43,941 nucleotides of DNA, from contig CAYPZL010000022.1 of NCBI GenBank assembly GCA_964415045.1, positions 1 to 43,941 of the forward strand, written 5' to 3'. Below the pieces are notes generated by a model. It was not told the origin of the DNA. It was given only the letters and a program-made list of their open reading frames with translations, and made no database searches. The translations under genes were made by a program, and so were the position numbers. The first letter of the stretch is position 1. Every line of letters starts with the position of its first letter. Source of the DNA: CAYPZL01 sp964415045 (GTDB lineage: Bacteria; Planctomycetota; Phycisphaerae; Sedimentisphaerales; Anaerobacaceae). This document shows positions 17,932 through 25,910 of this stretch, piece after piece.

Positions 17932-19161
17932 ATGGTGAATCCTGACGCAGGTTTCCAACTTCTGGCTTGCCGCTACATGCGGAAGCAGTTGACCAGGCTG
18001 TTCGGGCAGGTGGCGGGGATTCGGCGTAACGACGACGTCGAGTGCGTGCATCAGGCGCGGGTGGCGTCACGGCGGCTGCGGGCGGCGTTATGCGTGTTCG
18101 CGAGTTGTTTTCCCGCGAAGAAGGTTCGCACGTGGCGCAGAGACCTCCGCAAGCTGCAGCCGTGTCTGGACGATCCCGAGGCACAGGAGCAGCACCACCG
18201 GATGCGCATCGCCGCCAAGCGGCTACGCTACACCCTGGAGATCTGCAATCCCGCCTGCGGAAACCGGCTCGGTGACGCGATCGAGGGCGCCAAAGGGCTG
18301 CAAAGTCTGCTGGGTGACATTCGCGACTGCGACGTGTGGGCCGAGATGATTGAGGCTTTCATCGCAGACGAACGCCGGAGAACGGTGGAGTACTTCGGCC
18401 ACGGCCGGAACTTCCACCGTCTGCGGCCGGGGCTGGAGTTTCTCCGCGATGAGCGGGTCGCACACCGCCAGGAGCTGTTCTGCGAGCTGGTGATAGTCTG
18501 GAGGGAACTGGAGGATCGCGGCGTGTGGCGGAACCTGACGGCCATCATCGAGGGCCGGGCGACGCCGCCATCGTTGGCGAAGCCCCATTTTGATGGTATA
18601 ATGGGAGTGTCCGAGGGAGGGCCGGCCCGGAACCATGTAGGACGAAAACAAATGACAGACGAATCGCTGGAAACAACGTTGCCCGGAACCTTTTACCAAC
18701 GAGGCCGTCGCTGGTGGTGGCGCGTGCAATTGCCGGGCGAAGACAAGCCGAAATCGCGACCTTTGCGCCGGGCGGGTTCTCGGGAAACGGCGACGGACAA
18801 GCAGGAGGCCGCCGAGATCGCCGCGGAACTGTGGCAGGCGGCCGTGCCAGCGAAGGCCGAGGCGCCCGGGGACGCGGGCGGGATGCCGGCGCCTGCTGTC
18901 GAGCCGGCGAAGGCCGAGCCGCCCGCCGAAGCGGCGCGGCAGGACGTTGCTCCGCTGGTGGAGGCGGTGGAAGAATCTCCGGCGGGGATGCCGGTCGAGC
19001 CGGATCATAGCGAGGCGCCCGCCCCGGTGGTGGCGAACGCCGTCTGCGAGTGCTGCAGTCGAAACCACCTTCTACCCAGCGAAGTGCACCGAATCGATTC
19101 GGGCCAGTGGCTCTGCCGCGATTGCCTGGCCGAATTGCGGCGGAAAGTGCAGGAGACGTAG
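17932..19161 (+). CDS. CHAD-domain protein, shortened, running in frame into a zinc-ribbon protein
   Basis: A 409-codon frame with two unrelated halves. Residues 1-~225 are a CHAD domain (conserved histidine alpha-helical domain, linked to polyphosphate binding): CVHQARVASRRLRAAL and HRMRIAAKRLRYTLE carry the two conserved His/Arg helices, and LLGDIRDCDVW the later motif. Between RRDLRKL and QPCLDDPEAQ the segment of roughly 100 residues expected in related proteins (ARD-DVQ helices) is missing, so I suspect an internal in-frame deletion. There is no stop after the CHAD part. The frame passes through what looks like a promoter (gene-like -10 at 18597) into a separate conserved small protein starting at residue 241. 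Either the CHAD gene lost its stop or the two are made as one protein. The ribosome site is weak. Confidence 0.65.
   Translation: MVNPDAGFQLLACRYMRKQLTRLFGQVAGIRRNDDVECVHQARVASRRLRAALCVFASCFPAKKVRTWRRDLRKLQPCLDDPEAQEQHHRMRIAAKRLRYTLEICNPACGNRLGDAIEGAKGLQSLLGDIRDCDVWAEMIEAFIADERRRTVEYFGHGRNFHRLRPGLEFLRDERVAHRQELFCELVIVWRELEDRGVWRNLTAIIEGRATPPSLAKPHFDGIMGVSEGGPARNHVGRKQMTDESLETTLPGTFYQRGRRWWWRVQLPGEDKPKSRPLRRAGSRETATDKQEAAEIAAELWQAAVPAKAEAPGDAGGMPAPAVEPAKAEPPAEAARQDVAPLVEAVEESPAGMPVEPDHSEAPAPVVANAVCECCSRNHLLPSEVHRIDSGQWLCRDCLAELRRKVQET
18597..18602 (+). promoter_or_regulatory. Extended -10 inside the CHAD frame
   Basis: TATAAT preceded by TGG, inside CCATTTTGATGGTATAATGG. It lies 50 bases before the ATG at 18652 and resembles the -10 region of promoters A-C, but it has no ATAAT element at the matching upstream distance. 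It supports separate transcription of the zinc-ribbon gene. Confidence 0.5.
18652..19161 (+). CDS. Small zinc-ribbon protein, likely the separate gene within the fused frame
   Basis: 169 residues if translation begins at the ATG at 18652 (MTDESLETTLPGTFYQRG). The N-terminal part (PGTFYQRGRRWWWRVQLPGE) resembles the start of small planctomycete proteins with an integrase-like Arm-type motif. The middle is low-complexity Ala/Pro/Glu. The C-terminus holds a probable zinc ribbon, CECC...CRDC, near residues 132-160. Function unknown. A TATAAT 50 bases upstream, the change in domain type and the low-quality linker encoded between the halves all favour an independent gene. The Shine-Dalgarno sequence is weak (AGGACG). 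It is in frame with the CHAD part, so a fused protein cannot be excluded. Confidence 0.6.
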   Translation: MTDESLETTLPGTFYQRGRRWWWRVQLPGEDKPKSRPLRRAGSRETATDKQEAAEIAAELWQAAVPAKAEAPGDAGGMPAPAVEPAKAEPPAEAARQDVAPLVEAVEESPAGMPVEPDHSEAPAPVVANAVCECCSRNHLLPSEVHRIDSGQWLCRDCLAELRRKVQET

Positions 19162-19188
19162 TCGGAAGTCCCGGACCCGCGGCGAAGC

Positions 19189-20043
19189 TCAGCGGGCAGG
19201 GTTGTAGCCGCGACGCATGTATTCCAGGTCGTCCGTGCCGTCGGTGACCGGCCAGCGGATGCAGTCGGGATAGGGGACGTATGTCATTTCCAGCGTGCTC
19301 TTCTGTTTCCAGTTGTGCTTCTCGGAGTGGCCGTCGGCGAAGGCCAGCACGCTGAGCTGCCCGTGACGCACGACGATCGGGTCCCACCAGCGATCTCCCT
19401 GACGCTCCAGGTTCCAGGACCCCCAGTTCCAGCCGCCCACGTCGGTCTTTTCCTCGAGGAAGACGTACTTGATGCCGGGATTCTTGATGCCCGTGAGTTT
19501 CTTATAGGAAGGGCAGCCCCATTGCTGGGTGAGCCAACTGTCGGCGCCGGTGCCGACGTCTCCGTTCATGCTGCCGGGGATGCCGTAGCTGCGATGGGTC
19601 ATCTCGGTCCGATGCCTTCGGTCGCCCGGGCAGTGGTAGAGATCGACGTCTCTGGCATAGGGGAACAAGGCCCCGCGCTCGCAGCCGCGTTTCTTGTCTT
19701 CCAGCGTGGCGCTTGCTCCGGAAACGACCGTGCCGTCTTCCGTTTGCGGGAGTTCGACCCAATCATAACCCTGGCTGGGCGAAGCGGCATGCCCGTCGTG
19801 GCCGCCGATGAGGTTGTCGTCGTTGTCCTGGGCATACATGATCCAGGCCAGCACAAGATGACGCTGGTTGGACAGGCACACGCCCGCGGCGGCCTGCTTC
19901 TTGACGCGGCTCAACGTCGGGATCAGAATCGCCATCAGCAACGCGATAATCGAGATCACAACCAGCAGCTCGATGAGCGTAAAGCCGTTACGCCGATCCC
20001 ACTGAGGACATACAAGCCGGCGAAAAGTGCGTTCGTACGCCAT
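19189..20043 (-). CDS. Type II secretion/type IV pilin-like protein with H-X9-DG motif
   Basis: 284 residues. The prepilin cleavage and methylation motif GFTLIELLVVISIIALLMAILIPTLS is near residue 20, after a short basic leader. This gives a membrane helix that a prepilin peptidase would process. Near the C-terminus H-GQLSVLAFA-DG fits the H-X9-DG motif of the abundant planctomycete pseudopilin family (DUF1559 type). I chose the ATG at 20043 because GGGAG lies 6 bases upstream; an ATG two codons earlier overlaps that site. It has its own promoter at 20070-20099. The partner role in pseudopilus or surface assembly is inferred from the family. Confidence 0.88.
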   Translation of the reverse strand: MAYERTFRRLVCPQWDRRNGFTLIELLVVISIIALLMAILIPTLSRVKKQAAAGVCLSNQRHLVLAWIMYAQDNDDNLIGGHDGHAASPSQGYDWVELPQTEDGTVVSGASATLEDKKRGCERGALFPYARDVDLYHCPGDRRHRTEMTHRSYGIPGSMNGDVGTGADSWLTQQWGCPSYKKLTGIKNPGIKYVFLEEKTDVGGWNWGSWNLERQGDRWWDPIVVRHGQLSVLAFADGHSEKHNWKQKSTLEMTYVPYPDCIRWPVTDGTDDLEYMRRGYNPAR

Positions 20044-20069
20044 AACCATCTCCCGAGAATCACACGGGC

Positions 20070-20099
20070 ATTGTACAACAGAGTTGGCAGAAAAGTCAA
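20070..20099 (-). promoter_or_regulatory. Sigma-70-type promoter of the pseudopilin gene
   Basis: On the minus strand: TTGACT, 18 bases, TACAAT. The -10 ends 27 bases before the ATG at 20043, leaving a short leader that holds the GGGAG ribosome site. Confidence 0.75.
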
Positions 20100-20120
20100 G
20101 CCAGCGCGAGACGGGCGGGG

Positions 20121-21056
20121 CTATCGCGGGAACCAGAACGGCTCCCTGGCAGCGTCCGGGGCGGCTGCGGCCGGGTATCCTTCGGGGATGACGTAGAACT
20201 TGTAGCCGCCGAAGTCGCTGAAGAAGAGGCGGTCGCGATACTCGTCGAGCCACCGTCGCCACCGCTCCTGCGTCCTGAAGTCCAGGCCGGTGTAGCGCGT
20301 CAGCAGCCGCCGGGCGGTCTTGATTCGTTTCTGATTGGCGCGTTTGGCCTTGAGCCGGTCGAAGAATCCCGGCTTCGCCTGCGGAGATGCCTGACTCGAA
20401 GCGAGCAGGGCGATCAACTTCTCCAACGTCTCGATTCGACGGTTGGACTCGATTCCCAGGTCCTTGAGCTCGGAATCGATGGGGAACATGAACTCGAATG
20501 TGTTCGCGCTTATTTGCTTCTGCTCGTAGCGCAGCAGTTCGATATTGTCCTTGCAAAGCTGATACAGCTCGCCTTCGCGGCCCTCGTACTTCTTCACGAG
20601 GTCTGGCGCGAAAGCCTTGTAGTGGAACGCGCAGCGCCGGTTCATCGCGTGGTTTCGCACGAGGGGCGGCTGGCCCGCGAACCTTCTGATGTAGCAGATG
20701 CAGTTAAGAAAGAGGTTGCGGCCGTCTTCGGTCATCTTCGAAGGGGGCTCGCCGTAGCCCTGCGAAAACGCCGGTCGGGGGGGCCGGCGGGCATCATGAT
20801 CCAGCACGACGACGTCAAAACGACGGGCCTGCTCTTCGGTCAGCGCCGCCAGGTTGGTCGTTTCCACGCCGGCAAAATGCCGGGTCAGGAACTCGGCAAA
20901 ATCACCCGTTCGCTCGCTGGCGGGATTGCCCGCGTACAGGATGTCGAGATCGATCCTCTGCGCCGGCGTCCGGCCCGCACCGGCCGGCGCCAGCCAGAGG
21001 GCAGCGACAGTGACAAGGCACCACGCCTTTCTGTGCAGGATGCTCGTTGCTCGCAT
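20121..21056 (-). CDS. Secreted protein of unknown function, possibly a shortened ThuA/GATase-like domain
   Basis: 311 residues with a signal peptide (MRATSILHRKAWCLVTVAALWLAPAGAG). GGAG lies 7 bases before the ATG. The first part (IDLDILYAGNP...RRFDVVVLDHDA) looks like the beginning of a flavodoxin/ThuA-like fold. A segment often seen near the end of such domains (MTEDGRNLFLNCICYI) follows almost at once, so the middle of the domain may be missing. The C-terminal half is basic and helical and ends in FFSDFGGYKFYVIPEGYP, which I do not recognise. It is on the same strand as the pseudopilin gene (77 bases apart), which has its own promoter. It is divergent from the radical SAM gene. Confidence 0.7.
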   Translation of the reverse strand: MRATSILHRKAWCLVTVAALWLAPAGAGRTPAQRIDLDILYAGNPASERTGDFAEFLTRHFAGVETTNLAALTEEQARRFDVVVLDHDARRPPRPAFSQGYGEPPSKMTEDGRNLFLNCICYIRRFAGQPPLVRNHAMNRRCAFHYKAFAPDLVKKYEGREGELYQLCKDNIELLRYEQKQISANTFEFMFPIDSELKDLGIESNRRIETLEKLIALLASSQASPQAKPGFFDRLKAKRANQKRIKTARRLLTRYTGLDFRTQERWRRWLDEYRDRLFFSDFGGYKFYVIPEGYPAAAAPDAAREPFWFPR

Positions 21057-21082
21057 GCAATCACTCCGTTACCGCTGTTGGC

Positions 21083-21111
21083 TTGAATCGGCCACGTGAT
21101 GCCGATAGGAT
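21083..21111 (+). promoter_or_regulatory. Putative promoter of the radical SAM gene, nearly leaderless
   Basis: TTGAAT, 17 bases, TAGGAT. The predicted start of transcription (about 21118) falls at the first ATG of the radical SAM gene (21119), so the message could be leaderless. The apparent AGGA ribosome site is itself part of the -10. Confidence 0.45.
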
Positions 21112-21118
21112 ACCGTCC

Positions 21119-22549
21119 ATGCTGACGCTGATCAATACAAATCGGATGACGCCCGCCATCGGGCCGATCGGCCTGGAGTACGTGGCCGAAGCGGCGCAAC
21201 GGCTGGGTATCGACGTGGACGTCCTGGATCTGGCGCTTAGCGACGAGCCCGAGACGTCACTGACCGACTATTTGTCCGAGCACGGTCCGACGCTGATCGG
21301 TCTGTCGTTTCGCAACGTGGACGATTGCTTCTGGCCCAGCGCGCAATGGTTCGTGCCGGACCTGGCCGAGCTGGTGCAGCGGATCCGGACGCTCAGCGAC
21401 GCGCCGGTGGTCCTGGGCGGCGTGGGTTTCTCCATCTTCGCCGATCGCATCGTGGATCACACGGGCGCCGACTTCGGCATCCGGGGCGACGGGGAGCAGG
21501 CCATCGTCTCCCTGTATCGACAGTTGGAGAATGGGCGCGATTTCGAGGGCGTGGAAGGGCTGGTCTGGCGCCGTGACGGGGAGATCGTCAGCAATCGGCC
21601 GGCTTGGCCTGCCGAGCTTTCGCTGCCGTCGCGGCGGCGCGTTTTCGACAATGTCGCGTACTTCGAGCGGGGCGGGCAGTGCGGCTTCGAGACCAAACGC
21701 GGCTGCAACCGGCAGTGCCTGTACTGTGCCGATCCGCTGTCCAAGGGCCCCGCGCTGCGAACCCGCGCGCCGGCCGAGGTGGCCGACGAGATCGAGTCGC
21801 TGCTGGTCCAGGGGGTCGATGTGTTCCACACGTGCGACGCCGAGTTCAACATTCCGCGCAGTCACGCGCTGGCGGTCTGTGAGGAATTTGCGCGGCGCTC
21901 GGTCGGTGACCGAGCACGGTGGTACGCCTACCTGGCGGTGACGCCGTTCGATGCCGAGCTGGCGAGCGCGATGCGGAAGGCGGGCTGCGTGGGCATCAAC
22001 TTCACGGGCGATTCGGCCAGCGATGCGATGCTCGGGACGTATCGCCAGCCGCACCGCCGCGCGGACTTAGCTGCGGCGGTCCGCATCTGTCGCGGCAACG
22101 GCATCCGGGTCATGATCGATCTGCTGCTCGGCGGGCCCGGCGAAACGCCCGAAACGGTCGCGGCCACGATTGAGTTTATGAAGAAGATCGATCCGAACTG
22201 CGTCGGCGCGTCGCTGGGGGTTCGCATCTATCCCGGTACCGGGATGGTCGAGGCCGTCAGGCGGGAGGGGCCGCTGGAGAGCAATCCCGCCCTGCGGCGC
22301 AAGTACATGGGGCAGTTCGATTTCTTTCGGCCGACGTTCTACATCTCCAGCGCGTTGGGGCCCAACCCGGCCGGCCTCGTCAAGGACCTGATCGCCGGCG
22401 ACGAGCGCTTCTTCGAGCCCATGGAGGAGAAGGCCGGCGCCGACGCCACCGACCACAACTACAACGACAACACCGACCTGGTCGAGGCCATTCGCAACGG
22501 CGCCCGCGGCGCCTACTGGGACCTCCTCCACGATCTACGCGGCGGGTAG
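21119..22549 (+). CDS. B12-binding-domain radical SAM protein
   Basis: 476 residues. The N-terminal ~170 residues look like a cobalamin-binding Rossmann domain (TLIGLSFRNVDD, PVVLGGVGFSIF, FGIRGDGEQAI), though without a clear DxHxxG. The radical SAM cluster motif is CNRQCLYC (CxxxCxxC) near residue 198, followed by a SAM barrel with VDVFHTCDAEFNIP and LLLGGPGETPETV. The C-terminal ~80 residues are family-specific. I chose the ATG at 21119 over an open frame extending upstream because homologous-looking sequence (LTLINTNRMTPAIGPIGLEYVA) begins there. The substrate is unknown; members of this class do methylations or rearrangements on lipids, cofactors or peptides. Confidence 0.85.
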   Translation: MLTLINTNRMTPAIGPIGLEYVAEAAQRLGIDVDVLDLALSDEPETSLTDYLSEHGPTLIGLSFRNVDDCFWPSAQWFVPDLAELVQRIRTLSDAPVVLGGVGFSIFADRIVDHTGADFGIRGDGEQAIVSLYRQLENGRDFEGVEGLVWRRDGEIVSNRPAWPAELSLPSRRRVFDNVAYFERGGQCGFETKRGCNRQCLYCADPLSKGPALRTRAPAEVADEIESLLVQGVDVFHTCDAEFNIPRSHALAVCEEFARRSVGDRARWYAYLAVTPFDAELASAMRKAGCVGINFTGDSASDAMLGTYRQPHRRADLAAAVRICRGNGIRVMIDLLLGGPGETPETVAATIEFMKKIDPNCVGASLGVRIYPGTGMVEAVRREGPLESNPALRRKYMGQFDFFRPTFYISSALGPNPAGLVKDLIAGDERFFEPMEEKAGADATDHNYNDNTDLVEAIRNGARGAYWDLLHDLRGG

Positions 22550-22621
22550 AGAGCAGTCCGGCCGTCCGTGCGACATTCCTGCGGGGACGCGCTTCAACGC
22601 GAGGGACGCGCAGTGCCTTCG

Positions 22622-22759
22622 TCATGAGTGCAGCCACGGGTCGTTGTTTTTGCGAAGCCAGCGATTCAGCTCTTCGGTGAGTTCGGCAACGACGTCCGGT
22701 CGCTCCGCCGCCACGTTCTTCAACTGGTACGGGTCTTCCCGGTTGTCGTGCAGCACGGA
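22622..22759 (-). pseudogene. C-terminal remnant of the sulfatase beyond an in-frame TAA
   Basis: 45 sense codons plus a TGA (22622-22624), in the same frame as the sulfatase and separated from it by the single TAA at 22760-22762. The translation contains SVLHDNREDPYQLKNVA and ends KNNDPWLHS, matching the conserved C-terminal strand and helix of S1 sulfatases (LYDLxxDPxExxNLA). No frameshift is involved. Confidence 0.75.
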
Positions 22760-24094
22760 TTACGCCGGTTTGTCGGGCGTTTTGCTGATCGTCAGGGTAT
22801 AGCGATGCGTGCGGACGCCTCGACGTCCCCAGGCAGGCTGTCCGACCGGCACCCACATGTAGAGCTGCGATGCGGGACGGTTGCCTGTGCCTGTCAGAAA
22901 CAGGGAAGCATGGCTGACTCCCTGTACCGACGCCGGGATGTCACGGCCATAGCCCATCAGGTCCAGCAGAGTCGGGCAGATATCCGGGGACGACAACAAC
23001 AGATCATCGTGCCGCGGCGCGATCTTCCCGGGCCAGCGAATCAGGAAGGGGACGCGCATGGACTCTTCGTAGTGAACGTTTTTCGTCGGATGGTCGTGAG
23101 ATCCAAGGCAGTTTCCGTGGTCGGAAGTGAATACGACGATCGTGTCCTCCTCCAACCCGGCTTCATTCAGTGCTCGGAGAATCCGGCCGAACTGATCGTC
23201 CACGCCGGTGACCATGGCAAAGTAGTTCTTGATGTGCCTCCGCGCCAGCCGGCCGCCGGCGGTGTTGCCCTCGAGATTGACGTTGGGTCGATTGATCAGG
23301 TCCTCCGGCGTCTTGCCCTCGTATCGATCCAGATATTTCTCTGGGACGAGATGGTACGGTGTGTGCGGCGGATTCATGGCGACGACCAGCGCGAACGGCC
23401 GCCGCGGATCGCGGTACTTGCCGTCCGTGTTGCGGATGTAGTCGATGGCAAGATCGGCTTCGTGTTCGGGCCCCCACTGCCTGACCCGGATCGGTGTCTC
23501 GCGCGTGGAGTCGGTGGCCCAGTACATGGGCGTGAGATGATAGTCGTACGTCCCGTAGGCATACCAGAAATCGAAGCCGTGTCGACGGTCCGGAGGGCAC
23601 CATTCATTCCAGGCAAACTTCTCGCTGTTGTTCTCACATTTGACGTAGGGTTTGTGCGGCGCATCCAGGTGCCACTTGCCGATGTAGCCCAGACTGTAGC
23701 CGCGGCTCTTGAGGACATCCGACCAGCAGCGATCCGACCGTCGCAGCTCGCAGCCGTGCGGAGCACTGCGGCTGTTGCAGTTGCTCAGAACGCCGTTGGC
23801 GTGCGAGAATCGCCCGGTCATCAGCATGGCCCGGAACGGGCTGCAAACCGGGTAGTTGCTGACCGCCTGCGTCAATACCAGGCTCTCGCGCGCGAACGCG
23901 TCGAGGTTGGGAGTCAGAACCGGGTCCTCTTTCATGAACCCCAGTGCCTGCCCGCGCATCTGATCGGGAAAAACGAAGACCAGATTGGGCGGTTTTCGAG
24001 CGCCGCCGTAAGCCACGGTCCTGGCGGCGGTCACTCCGACAACTCCCCCCGCGATGGCCTTCATGAACTGGCGACGGCTCCAGCGTTGCTTCAT
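22760..24094 (-). CDS. Tat-exported S1-family sulfatase, prematurely stopped
   Basis: 444 residues before a TAA. The ATG at 24094 has GGAG 9 bases upstream. It starts with a Tat signal (SRRQFMKAIAGGVVG). The sulfatase site is CSPFRAMLMTG (C-x-P-x-R, the Cys being converted to formylglycine), near residue 86. Metal and core motifs follow: VFVFPDQ, GYIGKWHL, PPHTPYH and VVFTSDHG. All active-site elements are present. The in-frame TAA at 22760-22762 removes about 45 C-terminal residues that are still encoded downstream. The protein may be unstable, partly functional or restored by readthrough. It lies 133 bases after the Gfo/Idh/MocA gene on the same strand. It would hydrolyse sulfate esters on exported glycans in the periplasm. 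Confidence 0.85.
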   Translation of the reverse strand: MKQRWSRRQFMKAIAGGVVGVTAARTVAYGGARKPPNLVFVFPDQMRGQALGFMKEDPVLTPNLDAFARESLVLTQAVSNYPVCSPFRAMLMTGRFSHANGVLSNCNSRSAPHGCELRRSDRCWSDVLKSRGYSLGYIGKWHLDAPHKPYVKCENNSEKFAWNEWCPPDRRHGFDFWYAYGTYDYHLTPMYWATDSTRETPIRVRQWGPEHEADLAIDYIRNTDGKYRDPRRPFALVVAMNPPHTPYHLVPEKYLDRYEGKTPEDLINRPNVNLEGNTAGGRLARRHIKNYFAMVTGVDDQFGRILRALNEAGLEEDTIVVFTSDHGNCLGSHDHPTKNVHYEESMRVPFLIRWPGKIAPRHDDLLLSSPDICPTLLDLMGYGRDIPASVQGVSHASLFLTGTGNRPASQLYMWVPVGQPAWGRRGVRTHRYTLTISKTPDKPA

Positions 24095-24227
24095 GGCTTC
24101 GTTCTCCTGAAGGACGCGGCGCTGCAAGCGCCTGTAATTGCTTCGAACATCGGGTTTTTCGAGTGCTACCGGTTTTTCCGTTGCGGCGCCGAACCGCTGA
24201 CAATGAAGCCTCTCGTTCTCCGAGTTG

Positions 24228-25640
24228 CTATATGGTCCATCCTTCGCGGTAGCCGGGCTTGAGGAATTCGTTGGCCTCGGGGGCGTTGGTTATCTTCATG
24301 TTCTTCCAGTCGAATTCGAGTCTTTTGCCGGTGCGGAGGGCCACGTTGCCCATGAGGGTGAATTCAGTGAGCGGACCGCCGTAGTCGAAGTGCGTGCTGG
24401 GCCGGCCCTGGCCTTTGCAGGCGTCGAGCCAGTTGCGGTGGTGGCCCTTGACGCGGGGCAGGGTCTTGGGCGGTCGCTTGTAGGCGCGCATCTTGCTCTC
24501 GGGGATGATGCGGGGCGACTTGGACCAGCCGCCGCCCAGGATGGCGCCCTTGGTGCCGAGGAAGAGGATGCCGTGTCCGCCCATGCTCCGACCCGGTTCC
24601 AGCTCCTGCGGTCGCGGCGGCATCAATCCGCCCTCGTACCAACTGATGCGGACCGGCTTCATGCCCGCGCGGGCGGGGAAATGGTAGTGGATCAGCGAGG
24701 CGGCTGGGCAGGTCTCCTTCGTGGTCCCGTAGGAGCTGGCCTCGACGGTGAAGCGGTCCGCTGCGTCCAGCTTGAGCGCCCAGAAGGCCGGGTCCAGGTG
24801 GTGACAGGCGAAGTCGCCGATCGTGCCTGAGCCGAACTGCCACCAGGCGCGCCAGCGCACCGGCGCGTAGTCCGGATGATAGGGACGATACGGCACGGGA
24901 TCGCACCAGGTCCGCCAGTCGAAGCCTTCCGGGACGGGCGGTTTCTCTTTCGGCCGATCCGTCAGGGACGTCCAGCGCCGGGCGCCGGTATCCGTCCAGG
25001 AGTGGACCTCCTCGATCTCGCCGATGGCGCCGTCCCAGATCCACTCGCAGCAGAGCCGCAGGTCCTCGTTGGAGTGTCCGAAGTTGCCGAGCTGCGTGGC
25101 GACTCCGGCTTTGCGTGCGGCCTCGGTGACGACGCGCGTCTCGTGCACCGTGCGACACAGCGGCTTTTCGCAGTAAAGGTGCTTGCCCTTGGCGATAACC
25201 GCCAGCGAAATGACCGCGTGCGAATGGTCGGGCGTGGCCAGCAGGACCGCGTCGATATCCTCCTTTTCGAGCATTTCGTTGTAGTCGCGGTACGTGGGAC
25301 AGGCTTGTCCGTAGCGCTGTTGCACCAGCGCGCGGGCGGGCTTGAGGCCGGCGGTGTTGCCGTAGTAGAACATGCTGTAGTCGCTCTCATCGTTGACGTC
25401 GCACAGGGCCGCGATCCGCACGTCGGGCTCTTGAAAGAGCTGCTTCATGTTGACGATGCCCTGGCCGCCCGTGCCGATGATGGCGACGTTGATTCTCTCG
25501 CTCGGCGCTGCGCCGCCGCGGCCGCCGAGGACGTGCCGGGGCACTATGCTGACGGCGCCGGCTGCCGCCACGGAGCCGAGGAAGTTCCTGCGCGTCATTG
25601 CTGTTCTCGTCCGCCTGGAATGGATGTTTCCACCGCTCAT
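24228..25640 (-). CDS. Tat-exported Gfo/Idh/MocA family oxidoreductase
   Basis: 470 residues from the ATG at 25640, which has AGGAG 8 bases upstream. A second ATG at 25598 sits just before the Tat motif (TRRNFLGSVAAAGAVSIV) and would give 456 residues. The NAD(P)-binding Rossmann motif is INVAIIGTGGQG, followed by LATPDHSHA and the catalytic-type EKPLCRTVHE (EKP motif) near residue 180. The C-terminal beta-sheet domain contains HHLDPAFWAL and DYGGPLTEFTLMGNVALRTG. Planctomycete secreted members often lie in sugar-degradation clusters and may oxidise or reduce sugars, but the substrate is not known. It likely precedes the sulfatase gene in one transcript. Confidence 0.88.
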   Translation of the reverse strand: MSGGNIHSRRTRTAMTRRNFLGSVAAAGAVSIVPRHVLGGRGGAAPSERINVAIIGTGGQGIVNMKQLFQEPDVRIAALCDVNDESDYSMFYYGNTAGLKPARALVQQRYGQACPTYRDYNEMLEKEDIDAVLLATPDHSHAVISLAVIAKGKHLYCEKPLCRTVHETRVVTEAARKAGVATQLGNFGHSNEDLRLCCEWIWDGAIGEIEEVHSWTDTGARRWTSLTDRPKEKPPVPEGFDWRTWCDPVPYRPYHPDYAPVRWRAWWQFGSGTIGDFACHHLDPAFWALKLDAADRFTVEASSYGTTKETCPAASLIHYHFPARAGMKPVRISWYEGGLMPPRPQELEPGRSMGGHGILFLGTKGAILGGGWSKSPRIIPESKMRAYKRPPKTLPRVKGHHRNWLDACKGQGRPSTHFDYGGPLTEFTLMGNVALRTGKRLEFDWKNMKITNAPEANEFLKPGYREGWTI

Positions 25641-25730
25641 AAGCTCTCTCCTGACGTGTTCTGGTTGCCGTGACTTCTCGACGCGAGTCGCTGACTCCGG
25701 CCGGCGCCTCGGTCGCAATGTTCTGCCGCT

Positions 25731-25759
25731 ATCTTACTCTGGGCCGGCGCCGCGTTCAA
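25731..25759 (-). promoter_or_regulatory. Promoter of the oxidoreductase-sulfatase unit
   Basis: On the minus strand: TTGAAC, 17 bases, TAAGAT. It lies about 90 bases before the oxidoreductase ATG at 25640, in the region divergent from the gene at 25911. Confidence 0.6.
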
Positions 25760-25910
25760 GCGACCGTCTGTTGCGCTGCGAGGAATTATGGGAAAACTCT
25801 AAAATTGAGGTGGGATCATCGACAAATTGTGAAGACGGAAGCTCTGGAAGGCCGATAATGGAATGTGTGTGGAAGACGTCCAAAATATCATTCTGCAAGG
25901 GAGGCTTGAC

